Shown here: one piece after another, positions 1 through 7,633 of the stretch
Layout of the letters: every line of letters begins with the position of its first letter
Position numbering within the stretch: position 1 is the stretch's first letter
From: Roseiflexaceae bacterium
GTDB lineage: Bacteria; Chloroflexota; Chloroflexia; Chloroflexales; Roseiflexaceae
Direction of reading: 5' to 3'
DNA length: 12,189 nt
NCBI GenBank assembly: GCA_947462525.1
Contig: CANHPK010000021.1
Location: 1-12,189, forward strand
Notes under the pieces: model-generated
Databases searched by the model: none
The model's input: only the letters and a program-made list of their open reading frames with translations
Told to the model about the DNA's origin: nothing
Program-made: the position numbers and the translations under genes

Positions 1-502
1 TCATGAACTCTTGGAAGTCGGTGCTGTTGATGGCGTGCTTGCCGCCGTTCATGATGTTCATCATGGGGACGGGCAAGACGTGCGCATGCGTGCCGCCGAT
101 GTAGCGGTACAACGGCTGGCCATATGCAGCGGCGGCAGCCTTGGCGACGGCCAACGAGACACCGAGGATGGCGTTGGCGCCCAGGTGCTTCTTGGAGTCG
201 GTGCCGTCGAGCGCAATCATTGCGCTGTCGATGGCAACCTGATCGGCTGCGTCGAAGCCGACGAGGGCATTGGCGATGTTGGTGTTGACGTTCTGGACTG
301 CGGTCAGCGTACCCTTGCCCAGGTAGCGCTTTTTGTCGCCGTCACGCAATTCGAGGGCCTCGTGGGCGCCGGTCGATGCGCCGGATGGGACGATGGCACG
401 ACCCATGGCGCCACCGACAAGCCGGACATCGGCTTCGAGGGTCGGGTTACCGCGCGAGTCCAAGACTTCACGGGCGACGATTGATTTGATAATCGTTGAC
501 AA
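1..502 (-). CDS. eno: Enolase, N-terminal part (partial, runs off the left edge)
   Basis: Phosphopyruvate hydratase converts 2-phosphoglycerate to phosphoenolpyruvate in cytoplasmic glycolysis. The 167 residues visible read like canonical enolase. Landmarks are REVLDSRGNPT near residues 11-21, PSGASTGAHEALELRDGD in the mobile-loop region near 38-55, LGKGT, GANAILGVSLAVAKAAA near 110-126, and PVPMMNIMNGGKHA near 145-158. The C-terminal barrel with the metal and catalytic residues lies outside the window, so completeness cannot be judged. I place the start at a TTG at 502-500 because AGGAGA at 514-509 lies six bases upstream. The protein then begins MSTIIKSIVA, as is usual for the family. An in-frame ATG at 517-515 is part of that ribosome-binding site and is an unlikely start. 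A strong promoter lies about 100 bases upstream. The identification is secure; the exact start is likely but unproven. Confidence 0.97.
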   Translation of the reverse strand, partial: MSTIIKSIVAREVLDSRGNPTLEADVRLVGGAMGRAIVPSGASTGAHEALELRDGDKKRYLGKGTLTAVQNVNTNIANALVGFDAADQVAIDSAMIALDGTDSKKHLGANAILGVSLAVAKAAAAAYGQPLYRYIGGTHAHVLPVPMMNIMNGGKHAINSTDFQEFM

Positions 503-508
503 GATTGT

Positions 509-515
509 TCTCCTC
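509..515 (-). promoter_or_regulatory. Ribosome binding site of eno that decides a TTG start
   Basis: The minus strand reads GAGGAGA here, six bases before the TTG at 502-500. The only nearby in-frame ATG (517-515) overlaps this element, so initiation at the ATG would have no Shine-Dalgarno sequence at a workable distance. Confidence 0.7.
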
Positions 516-603
516 ATATAGCCAATACTGCGTGGGAATGCAGACTACCGCACAAAAAAAAGCATGCACCTGGCACGGACGCCACTATCTGCTTGCGCCC
601 GCG

Positions 604-632
604 ATTATAGCCGACGTTTGGAATTTGGGCAA
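604..632 (-). promoter_or_regulatory. Sigma70-type promoter of eno
   Basis: On the minus strand a TTGCCC -35 box (632-627) is separated by exactly 17 bases from a consensus TATAAT -10 box (609-604). Transcription would start near 597, giving a leader of about 95 bases before the eno start. The leader contains a run of eight T (minus strand, 561-554) with no convincing hairpin before it. Confidence 0.75.
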
Positions 633-644
633 ATACGTTTATCT

Positions 645-674
645 GAGCGGGGTTTATTGCAATAAACCCCGCTC
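645..674. repeat. Dispersed palindromic repeat, copy 1 (perfect 30-bp palindrome)
   Basis: The half-site GAGCGGGGTTTATTG is followed at once by its exact reverse complement, centred between 659 and 660. Related copies lie at 1503-1532, 2227-2256, 11095-11124 and 12172-12189. Here it sits 3' of the minus-strand CIA30 gene and upstream of the eno promoter, so it could stop transcription leaving the CIA30 gene. However, no T-tract follows in either direction, so an intrinsic-terminator role is not clear. Confidence 0.9.
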
Positions 675-783
675 AATATCCCAAAAACCCCGCTCGAAAC
701 AGACGAAATCTCACACACTCCGTGCAAACAATCCTTGGTTTCCCGAGAACGCAACCGTGCACGTCTTCCGTCCCATCCGACTC

Positions 784-811
784 ATTCCTAATTCCTAATT
801 TCTAATTCCTA
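784..811. repeat. Heptanucleotide tandem repeat, four units
   Basis: Four consecutive 7-bp units read ATTCCTA, ATTCCTA, ATTTCTA, ATTCCTA on the plus strand. The third unit has one mismatch. The last unit contains the stop codon of the minus-strand CIA30 gene (811-809), so that stop (TAG) is itself part of the repeat, which on the minus strand reads TAGGAAT. Confidence 0.85.
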
Positions 812-1429
812 GTTCTCGTACGCACCGATCTGCGCCACCTCGAGCGCATACGGCCCTGCTTGGCCGCTGATGATGAGTCGCATGGAGCGGATGTTGCTGG
901 GGTCGAGGACGTATCCTTGCAGGACATCGCCGGAGCGCTTGGGCACGAACAACCGCCACGGCAGCCGGATGTCTTGCCAGGTGTTTGGCTGTGTCGCGAA
1001 CGTGGCTTCGTAGCCGATTGCGCGGTTGGTATTGCGCACCGAGATGCCGTATGTTTTGCCGTCGCCACGGACACGCAGGGTGAGGCCGTCGTAGCCGTCG
1101 AGATTACGGGCGCTGGGGAGGTCGGTCTGTACCGTGGCAAAGCCGCCGTTGTAGTCGAAGCGTACGACGCCGCTGAACAGCGCACTGCCGTTGCCGGTGG
1201 GTTGGATGGTGCTGTCGCTGATCCCACCCATCACGGTGTCGGTCCGGCTGTACCATGCGTCGAGCGATGATGGATCAGCAAACGAATAGAGGTCCCATTG
1301 ACCCGAGTGGGCGTCTTGGCCATCGGTGGCGGGGCGCTGCGCCTGCAAAAAATCTTCGAGCGCGGCGATACCACTATTGGTAAGGGTGAGTACCAAGAGC
1401 ATGGAAAAGGAAAGGAGGCCGTTGATCAT
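809..1429 (-). CDS. CIA30-family (complex I intermediate-associated protein 30-like) protein, probably exported or membrane-anchored
   Basis: The product is 206 residues. Residues 1-23 are a hydrophobic stretch (SMLLVLTLTN), read as a signal peptide or single membrane anchor, although it lacks the usual N-terminal positive charge. After a polar linker, residues 45-205 match the CIA30 jelly-roll fold. Key motifs are DTVMGGISDS at 64-73 (family signature D-x-VMGG-S-S), GGFATVQT at 95-102, LRVRGDGKTYGISVR at 118-132, and WQDIRLPWRLFVP at 151-163. In eukaryotes CIA30 (NDUFAF1) helps assemble respiratory complex I. Bacterial members are mostly uncharacterised and are often thought to bind carbohydrate or another ligand, so no reaction is proposed. 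I chose the ATG at 1429 over a GTG at 1441 because GGAG at 1439-1436 lies six bases before the ATG. The gene appears to stand alone. The family call is good; the role is unknown. Confidence 0.85.
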   Translation of the reverse strand: MINGLLSFSMLLVLTLTNSGIAALEDFLQAQRPATDGQDAHSGQWDLYSFADPSSLDAWYSRTDTVMGGISDSTIQPTGNGSALFSGVVRFDYNGGFATVQTDLPSARNLDGYDGLTLRVRGDGKTYGISVRNTNRAIGYEATFATQPNTWQDIRLPWRLFVPKRSGDVLQGYVLDPSNIRSMRLIISGQAGPYALEVAQIGAYEN

Positions 1430-1723
1430 TTCGTGCTCCACTTGTGATGCGTTTATCGTACAAAAGGAGCGTGAGTGGGTAATGAGTACGGTTTGTCATT
1501 TTAAGCAGGGTTTATTGCAATAAACCCTGCTCGAAAGAGATACGCCCCGTCCGAATGTTCAGCAATCCCAATCAATCCCCCTGGATTGACTCCGCTCCGG
1601 AGCAACATCGCAACGCATCACGTAGAATCACATCAGACAATGGATTTTCAGTTAGGCGAAGCCAAACGAGGCCCGACACTGATATCTAATACCTGATCAC
1701 TGATAACTCCCCGGAGGGCTGTA
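1430..1723. other. Divergent intergenic region between the CIA30-family gene and the DinB-family gene
   Basis: This stretch separates two diverging genes. It contains repeat copy 2 (1503-1532) and a short perfect palindrome GCTCCGGAGC near 1592-1601. I found no promoter with both boxes well matched on either strand, and no credible small gene. Confidence 0.5.
1503..1532. repeat. Dispersed palindromic repeat, copy 2
   Basis: The core is a perfect 28-bp palindrome at 1504-1531, with half-site AGCAGGGTTTATTG, followed by CGAAA. It carries A and T where copy 1 has G and C, and the two substitutions compensate each other so the palindrome is kept. It lies between two diverging gene starts, where a terminator for either neighbour is not expected. 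Confidence 0.9.
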
Positions 1724-2218
1724 ATGACACATACCACCGACCGTCTCTTCCGCCACATGGCCTGGGCCAACGCGCAGACATTCGCTATACTCGCCGCACT
1801 TCCCGAGTCAATCTATGCACACAGTGAACCGGGCAACGATTGGAACGTCGGCATGATTGCCGCCCATCTGGCCGAAGCGGCAACCAGCTATGCCTCGCGC
1901 CTCGACGGTGCGCCATATGCTGATTTGCCGTTCGACCGCATCACAACCCACGCCGAGCTCGCCATTGCCGCGGCTGCCTGTGCCGGTGCCGATGCACGGC
2001 TGCGTCAGGCGGCCTTGCTGCCCGAGGGCATGGTAGCCCGCAAAGACGACCCGAACAACATCCGCGCGCGTTCGACCGTGCTCGGCCAATCGATCCACCA
2101 CGCCACCGAACACCGCGCCCAGATCGCTGGTGCACTGGTGGCCCACGGCATCACGGCACTCGATTTGGACGCACTGGATGTCTGGGCGCTGGGTGATGCC
2201 GAGGGGCTGGGGGAGTGA
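1724..2218 (+). CDS. DinB-family putative metal-dependent hydrolase or transferase
   Basis: The product is 164 residues, the usual size for the DinB/YfiT-like four-helix fold. Three histidines sit where the family binds its metal: H48 in MIAAHLAEA, and H126 and H130 in IHHATEH. The N-terminus (LFRHMAWANAQTFAILAALPE, near 8-28) is the typical first helix with a conserved W-A-N segment. Family members include DNA damage-inducible proteins of unknown activity and thiol-dependent transferases and hydrolases. Nothing here shows a LexA-type operator or assigns a substrate. The start is supported by GGAGG six bases upstream. The gene faces the end of hsdR, 53 bases away, with repeat copy 3 between the two convergent ends. 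The family is fairly certain; the substrate is unknown. Confidence 0.85.
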   Translation: MTHTTDRLFRHMAWANAQTFAILAALPESIYAHSEPGNDWNVGMIAAHLAEAATSYASRLDGAPYADLPFDRITTHAELAIAAAACAGADARLRQAALLPEGMVARKDDPNNIRARSTVLGQSIHHATEHRAQIAGALVAHGITALDLDALDVWALGDAEGLGE

Positions 2219-2226
2219 GTATGTTC

Positions 2227-2256
2227 GAGCGATGTTGATTGCAAGAAACCCTGCTT
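2227..2256. repeat. Dispersed palindromic repeat, copy 3 (degenerate)
   Basis: This copy aligns with the others over 30 bases (GAGCGATGTTGATTG, then CAAGAAACCCTGCTT), but the left arm has diverged, so the two arms no longer pair fully. It lies between the convergent ends of the DinB-family gene and hsdR. It shares the TTGCAAGAAA centre and CCTGCTT end with copy 4 only. Confidence 0.75.
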
Positions 2257-2271
2257 GAAACCCACCCTATT

Positions 2272-5200
2272 TCACGCGGCGTACTTTTCGGCGATGTGCG
2301 CATAAATCGCCTGACATTTTTCGTTAAATAGCGCAGGGTCGTAGGGTGCAGGGAGCTCTGTGTCGAGTACTTCTTGGATCTTGAGTTGTACCCGTGCCCG
2401 CGTTGAGACGCGCTGGCGCCACTCGAGTACCAATGTCTCTTGCAAACGCGCCAGGAGTTCTCGGGCGACACGCTTGACTTGGTCGCGCTCTTGGGTCGTC
2501 AATGCTGGGGCTGGCCGCGTCAAGATGTCGAAAATGACGAGTTCAGACTCACTCAGATTCTCCCGAACATGGCGCTGCTGCTCTTCGCTGAGCTGCTCTG
2601 CGAGTTTGACGAGGTCGCCGAAGAGATCTTCGATGTTCCGGCTTCCGTTGTTGTAACTCTCGATCAACGCCTTGAATCGTTCGAGTAGGTCAGATCGCGC
2701 CGGATTTTCTGTGACCATCTTCTCAATCTGGTGTTGTATTGCCGCTTTGAGCGCCTCGATGTCCAGTTGTTTGTGTGGGGATTGTTTGAAGCGATCGGCG
2801 AGGGCTTGGAAGTTGATGCGCGACAGGTCCAACGGTGGACGTGTACTCTCGTGGACCGCCACACCAGATAGCGACCGATCCAGCAGCAACGCAATAGACT
2901 TCATCACATCAGATGTATCGATCGGATCTGGGTTGAGTGCCGTTTGGATTGCGTCTCGTATGGTCAGGGCCACGGTAATCGGCACTGCAAATTGTTGTGC
3001 GACCGGGTCTGGCTTCACCGCTTGATACAGCGTCGTCGCGAGTCGGACATGACCCATAAAGCGGCGGCGAACGTCCTCGGGATTGATGAGTCCTTCAACG
3101 GCGTTTTGAATCGCTTCGAGGCGCGCTAAGCCGGTCTGCTGATGGATGAAGGAGGGATTGGCATTGTGTTGTGAACAAAAATCCTGCATCTCGCCCACCG
3201 CTGAGCGCAACTCGCTAACCAATTCCTCCAAGTTTTTAATGGGAGTTACACCGTCTGTTCTCCCGCCATACAGGGCCAATGCCCGTTCGAGTGCCGCAAA
3301 CACATTCGCATAATCGACGATGATGCCGCTGTGTTTGCCCGGATAGACGCGATTTGCACGGGCTATCGTCTGCATCAACGTGTGATTGCGCATGGGTTTG
3401 TCGAGGTAAATCGTCGAGCAGCTTGGTGCATCAAAGCCGGTCAGCCACATCGCACAGACAAAGACGATGCGGAGGGGATCTTTGGTATCCTTGAACTTTT
3501 CATCGAGCGGTGGAGTGGATTCCTTCATGCGGCGACGATGTGGTTCGATGTCGAGTCCCATGGCCTGCATCTGGGTGATTTCGTTTTGGCCAGGCGACAC
3601 CACGACTGCCATGTCGGTGGTCTGCAAAATCTCGTACCGGTGATCGAGCTCTGCGAGCCGTTCCGCATAGGAAGAGTCACGCTCATCTAGAGGCAGGAAC
3701 ATCCAACGACCGCGTTCATCGCGGGCATCCTCCAATGCGATCTGCCAGTGGGTTTTGACCTTGTCGTACATGCGCACGGCAGTGGCTTTGTCGATCGAAA
3801 CAACCATGGCTTTGCCGACAAAACCGCGGCCGATGAAGTGTTGCACGATGTCGCGGGCGATAGTCTCGAGCCGGTCGTCACGCGTCAGAATGTGGTATTG
3901 CCTGCCCAAATCGTGATTGAGTTTGGCTTCTTGCTCGTCGTCCAGTTCTGCGGCATCGATGATTTTTTGCATCTCGTCATCGAAGTTTGGATTGTTGATT
4001 TTGAGCTCGGGCGTACGGTTTTCGTAGTACAAAGGAACCGTCGCGCCGTCTTCGATGGATTGCTTGAAGTCGTAGATCGATACGTAATCACCAAAAACCT
4101 CGCGCGTGCGTTCTTCGCCTGCGATGAGGGGAGTGCCCGTGAACGCCAGAAACATGGCCCGTGGCAACGCAGCGCGCATGTTCATCGCCATGGTGTCGTA
4201 TTGACTGCGATGCGCTTCGTCGGCCATTACAATGACGTCGCTACGGTCGGTCAGTACCTCACTGGTTTGGAACTTGTGGATGAGCGTAAACACATACCGC
4301 TCGTTGCCGCGCAACAGTTGACGCAGATGTGCTCCGCTGGTTGCGTGCGACTGTTGGCTGCCGGGAGTCAATGCGCCGACCGAAGCAAATGTTTTGGCGA
4401 TTTGGTCGTCGAGCTCGATGCGATCCGTGACCACCACAAAGGTCCAGTTTCCGGGGACAGTACGGAGTACCTTTTGGGCGAAAAAAACCATTGCCAAGCT
4501 CTTGCCGCTGCCCTGCGTCTGCCAAAAGACACCCGCGCGACCGTGACCCATGCTCCGGGCAGTGATCATTGATCGGAGCGCATTGTTGACGCCCAAATAC
4601 TGGTGGTTTTGGGCCATGATCTTGACGGTGCCTGCCGCGGCGGTGGAGAAGAGGACGAAGTTTTCACAGATATCGATCAACCGGGCTTGATCACAGATAC
4701 CGCGCAACAAGACTTCCAGCGACACGCGGCGCGGCTCTTTTTCGTCGGCGATGCGCTTCCATTCCACGAAGCGCTCCCAATTCGCACTGATTGTACCGAC
4801 GCGGCTCGCGGTCCCGTTCGACACGAGGATTGCTACGTTGTACCAAAACAACTGTGGGATGGCGGCTTTGTAGTGGGTGATGTTTTCGTCGAATGCAGCC
4901 CGCACCGATACTTGTGGTTTTTTGAATTCCAGCACGAGCCATGGCAAGCCGTTGACAAAGCAGACCACATCAGGCCGGCAGGTGTACATCTGGGAGGTCA
5001 CTGTGAGTTGGCTGACCGCCAAGAACGTATTGTTGGTCGGCTGCTGCCAATCGATCACGCGCACACGTTCGCTCACTTTAGCGCCGGTTCGTGCATCGGT
5101 ATAGGTGACCGGGATACCATCCTTCATCAATCCGTAAATTTCGCGGTTGGCTGCGATGGTGTCCATGCCACCACGGTGCCGCTGGAGCAGCTCAGCGGCG

Positions 5201-5418
5201 ACCTGCAGCGACTCGGGAGGGACCGTTTGATTGAGCCGTTGGAGCGCGCCGATGAGCTGTGTCCACAGGACGACTTCCGCTTTGTTGTCGCGACCGAGCG
5301 TACCCTCGGGACCGAGCACTTCGTCCCGGGCGTTGATGGTCTGCCACCCCAGCGCGGTCAATATTTCGAGTGCGGGCTGTTCGACCAGGTGATCTTCGGT
5401 GTAGTCTTGCGGGCTCAT
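2272..5418 (-). CDS. hsdR: Type I restriction enzyme R subunit (endonuclease and ATP-dependent translocase)
   Basis: The product is 1048 residues, typical for HsdR. It joins an HsdM/HsdS core, hydrolyses ATP to translocate DNA, and cuts far from the recognition site. Domains in order: an N-terminal PD-(D/E)xK nuclease with D150 in RPDVVCF and E164-x-K166 in VLEFKKP; helicase domain 1 with Walker A TQGSGKS at 301-307, DEAH at 400-403 and FTGTP near 426-430; helicase domain 2 with LTGFDAP near 659-665 and QTIARANRVYPG near 683-694; and a long helical C-terminus (about 700-1048) like the HsdR C-terminal domain DUF3387. All key residues are present and nothing suggests inactivation. I prefer the ATG at 5418 to the GTG at 5424, because an AAGG-type ribosome-binding site sits at a proper distance only for the ATG. 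It is the last gene of the operon, 69 bases after the GmrSD-like gene. Confidence 0.97.
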   Translation of the reverse strand: MSPQDYTEDHLVEQPALEILTALGWQTINARDEVLGPEGTLGRDNKAEVVLWTQLIGALQRLNQTVPPESLQVAAELLQRHRGGMDTIAANREIYGLMKDGIPVTYTDARTGAKVSERVRVIDWQQPTNNTFLAVSQLTVTSQMYTCRPDVVCFVNGLPWLVLEFKKPQVSVRAAFDENITHYKAAIPQLFWYNVAILVSNGTASRVGTISANWERFVEWKRIADEKEPRRVSLEVLLRGICDQARLIDICENFVLFSTAAAGTVKIMAQNHQYLGVNNALRSMITARSMGHGRAGVFWQTQGSGKSLAMVFFAQKVLRTVPGNWTFVVVTDRIELDDQIAKTFASVGALTPGSQQSHATSGAHLRQLLRGNERYVFTLIHKFQTSEVLTDRSDVIVMADEAHRSQYDTMAMNMRAALPRAMFLAFTGTPLIAGEERTREVFGDYVSIYDFKQSIEDGATVPLYYENRTPELKINNPNFDDEMQKIIDAAELDDEQEAKLNHDLGRQYHILTRDDRLETIARDIVQHFIGRGFVGKAMVVSIDKATAVRMYDKVKTHWQIALEDARDERGRWMFLPLDERDSSYAERLAELDHRYEILQTTDMAVVVSPGQNEITQMQAMGLDIEPHRRRMKESTPPLDEKFKDTKDPLRIVFVCAMWLTGFDAPSCSTIYLDKPMRNHTLMQTIARANRVYPGKHSGIIVDYANVFAALERALALYGGRTDGVTPIKNLEELVSELRSAVGEMQDFCSQHNANPSFIHQQTGLARLEAIQNAVEGLINPEDVRRRFMGHVRLATTLYQAVKPDPVAQQFAVPITVALTIRDAIQTALNPDPIDTSDVMKSIALLLDRSLSGVAVHESTRPPLDLSRINFQALADRFKQSPHKQLDIEALKAAIQHQIEKMVTENPARSDLLERFKALIESYNNGSRNIEDLFGDLVKLAEQLSEEQQRHVRENLSESELVIFDILTRPAPALTTQERDQVKRVARELLARLQETLVLEWRQRVSTRARVQLKIQEVLDTELPAPYDPALFNEKCQAIYAHIAEKYAA

Positions 5419-5487
5419 ATGCACACCTTTTGGCTATCCTCTATGTTTCTGCCAGTATAACGTCGTACAAGAGTAGATTCTACAGGT

Positions 5488-7587
5488 CTACGCTTTGTTG
5501 CGTTCGTAGGCTTGGCGGATAACGTGCATTGCAGCAGGAATCTGTGCACGGTCCTTGAGGAAGAAGAGGACATCTCCCCCACTCCATTCCGTTGCATAGG
5601 TGATATAGGTATACGCGCTCGTATCGCGAGTGAGGTTTGTCGGGTCATCGACGTCTTTGTAGTCGATATTAATCAGCAGTACGAGATGCGCTTTACGGGG
5701 GATGATTTCGAGGACGTAATCGTAGACGCGGTAGACGACCGTGCGTGAGCCACACAGCTCGATGACATCCGATGCGATTGCCAGAATCTGTGGTCGAATT
5801 GCATCGAACAATACTCGAGCTCCATCATCGAAGCCAATGTTTTCTATGCTGTACTGCTGCGCACGTTCTTGGAGCTCTACAAGTTCTTCTTGGCGTACGA
5901 GTGCTTTGTCTACCTGCAAACTCGGCCATACGGTGGTTGCTCGCGATGCGAGCAGTGAGCCTCGTTTGGCCATCTGTACTTCGGTCCAAGTCGTCTGCTC
6001 GCGAATGAAAACATTCAAACTGACTGAACTTTCATTAAAACCCTTGTTCATCGTCTTTTTCACTTCAAACGGACGATCGCTGTATTCCGGGTTATAGCCA
6101 GTGAGCGTAATGTTGCCGAGTCGATGTACCCATGTTGCGTGGATCTGTTGCCAGTTTTCACCCAGCATTTTTTGCCACTCTGAAGATACTTTTTCGTTTT
6201 GGGGCATGACATGTTCAATAGTGAGATTGCTTATTGGGTATTGTTCTTTGCTGTCGTTTTCGAGCCGATCAAGCAAATAAAAGCACGTCCGCATTGTGTA
6301 GATATTATGTGTTTCGAGAGCCGATTTGAACTCGGTATCCGTTGGGAAGCGATTACTTTTCTCCAGTCTGGCGAGTGCAATTTTTAGGCTCAGCAACGGC
6401 TCATTGGTACGGATTTTGTAGGCGATATTGGCGAAAATCTGATACAAACTCCGGGTCTGCATATCGCAGGCCGAGCGGCGAAAGACATAACTCTCGAGAA
6501 GCAGGATTGCCTCGTTGAATTGTTTACTGGTGAAGGCCGAGTTTTGCGCATGGCATTCATACAGACGGAGCATCAGTGGCGATGCGACCTCGACGAGTTT
6601 GCGCAACCGCGTGGCTGCTGCCTGCAACAGTGGATCGTGCTCTTTTGCGAGACTGAACCGCACATAATGCGTTGCATAGCGCTGCAGTTCTTTCAAAATG
6701 TCGTCTATGCTACGCGTTTTTTGCTCAGTGGTGAAGTAGCTCCGGAAGTGGGAGTAGATTGCATCGGCGCGGTATTGCTTGCTCGGTTTGAGCTTGAGCA
6801 CGAGGTAATCGCGACAAAATGTATCAAAATCGCTACTGTAGTGATTCCCAAAGAGCTGCTCGATCGGACGCCAGTAGGACTCGTAGAGCGAGGTCTGTTT
6901 GTCATCGTCGAGGCGCATCAACACATAGTTGCGGATGAGGTCGGCTTGGGTCAAATCGAGCCCAGTCGAATTGAGGCTCTCGAAGATCATCTGTGGATCA
7001 TCGACGCCTCTTGTCAGACTCACATCGACGATGACGAGCTTTTTGATGCCTTCATATACCACATGGAGGTCGGCAGTGGCCAAGAGTTCACAAAAATACT
7101 CGTAATTCTCGCGAATGGCTGGCGCTGTGTCGTTTGTTGCAGGTGCACGTGTGATGATGGCGGTCAGCGCTTCATCGTCTCCACGACGGAGGCGCAATTT
7201 GCTGCGCCAATCGCCTTTCCCGTGAGGGTTGCGGAGAAAGCGGTCTTCGATTTCGGCAGCACTGGGCAATGTCTCATCGTCGTTGTGCGGAAGTGCCGCG
7301 AGGTGGTCGCGCAGGGCTGCGAAGAGGAGTGAAACGGTGGTAAACCGCTGTTGCCCATCGATGAGCAACCAGCGTGGGATGGCTGCTTGACTGTCCGCTG
7401 CGGCGATGTAAACCACCGAACCCAGGAAGTGCGCTTGGGTGTCCGGCTCCGTCCCTACTCGGACGATGTCGTTCCAGAGTTGCTGGCAGTGCTTGGTGCC
7501 CCACGAGTAATCCCGTTGGAAGATCGGGACGATGAATTGCTTCGCGCCGTCGAGCTGCGTCATAAGCGGTAGGTTTTGTGCGTGCAT
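5488..7587 (-). CDS. GmrSD-like type IV restriction protein (DUF262 - DUF1524 - DUF5655)
   Basis: The product is 699 residues. The N-terminal DUF262 (GmrS-like) domain shows PIFQRDYSWG at 21-30, the nucleotide-handling signature IDGQQRFTT at 76-84, and FESLNSTG at 202-209. The DUF1524 (GmrD-like) HNH nuclease domain shows IEHVMPQ at 457-463 and HRLGNITLTG at 488-497. The last 110 or so residues match DUF5655, a domain often found at the end of such proteins. Characterised fused relatives of GmrSD (for example BrxU) use NTP to cut DNA carrying modified cytosines. Substrate specificity here is inferred from the family only. The ATG at 7587 is chosen because GAGGAA lies about seven bases upstream. 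The frame is open 22 codons further, which would overlap hsdS. The gene sits between hsdS (46-base gap) and hsdR (69-base gap) on the same strand, so it is probably co-transcribed with the type I system. Confidence 0.92.
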   Translation of the reverse strand: MHAQNLPLMTQLDGAKQFIVPIFQRDYSWGTKHCQQLWNDIVRVGTEPDTQAHFLGSVVYIAAADSQAAIPRWLLIDGQQRFTTVSLLFAALRDHLAALPHNDDETLPSAAEIEDRFLRNPHGKGDWRSKLRLRRGDDEALTAIITRAPATNDTAPAIRENYEYFCELLATADLHVVYEGIKKLVIVDVSLTRGVDDPQMIFESLNSTGLDLTQADLIRNYVLMRLDDDKQTSLYESYWRPIEQLFGNHYSSDFDTFCRDYLVLKLKPSKQYRADAIYSHFRSYFTTEQKTRSIDDILKELQRYATHYVRFSLAKEHDPLLQAAATRLRKLVEVASPLMLRLYECHAQNSAFTSKQFNEAILLLESYVFRRSACDMQTRSLYQIFANIAYKIRTNEPLLSLKIALARLEKSNRFPTDTEFKSALETHNIYTMRTCFYLLDRLENDSKEQYPISNLTIEHVMPQNEKVSSEWQKMLGENWQQIHATWVHRLGNITLTGYNPEYSDRPFEVKKTMNKGFNESSVSLNVFIREQTTWTEVQMAKRGSLLASRATTVWPSLQVDKALVRQEELVELQERAQQYSIENIGFDDGARVLFDAIRPQILAIASDVIELCGSRTVVYRVYDYVLEIIPRKAHLVLLINIDYKDVDDPTNLTRDTSAYTYITYATEWSGGDVLFFLKDRAQIPAAMHVIRQAYERNKA

Positions 7588-7633
7588 GGTCTGTTCCTCG
7601 CTGTTTAGCGCGTCTCTGGTCTGCTCGCTGGTA

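Larger units (their letters stand above)
503..808. other. Intergenic region between eno and the CIA30-family gene
   Basis: I see no credible gene here. The stretch holds the eno ribosome-binding site, leader and promoter (right to left 632-509), repeat copy 1 (645-674), a loose right-half copy of the same repeat (about 684-699, AAAACCCCGCTCGAAA), and at its right end most of a heptamer tandem repeat. The open frame of about 100 codons on the plus strand here has no recognisable protein features and reads through palindromes. Confidence 0.7.

Noticed and set aside
1458..1491. CGTAC and GTACG inverted repeat upstream of the CIA30-family gene
   Set aside because: The arms are only five bases with a long spacer, which is expected by chance.
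3748..5460. Open frames of 274 and 285 codons on the plus strand (3748-4572 and 4603-5460), antisense to hsdR
   Set aside because: Both lie wholly or mainly over the nuclease and helicase domains of hsdR, whose motifs are intact. Neither reads like a known protein.
6520..7332. A 270-codon open frame on the plus strand, antisense to the GmrSD-like gene
   Set aside because: The opposite strand encodes conserved DUF262 motifs through this stretch, and the antisense product has no recognisable features.
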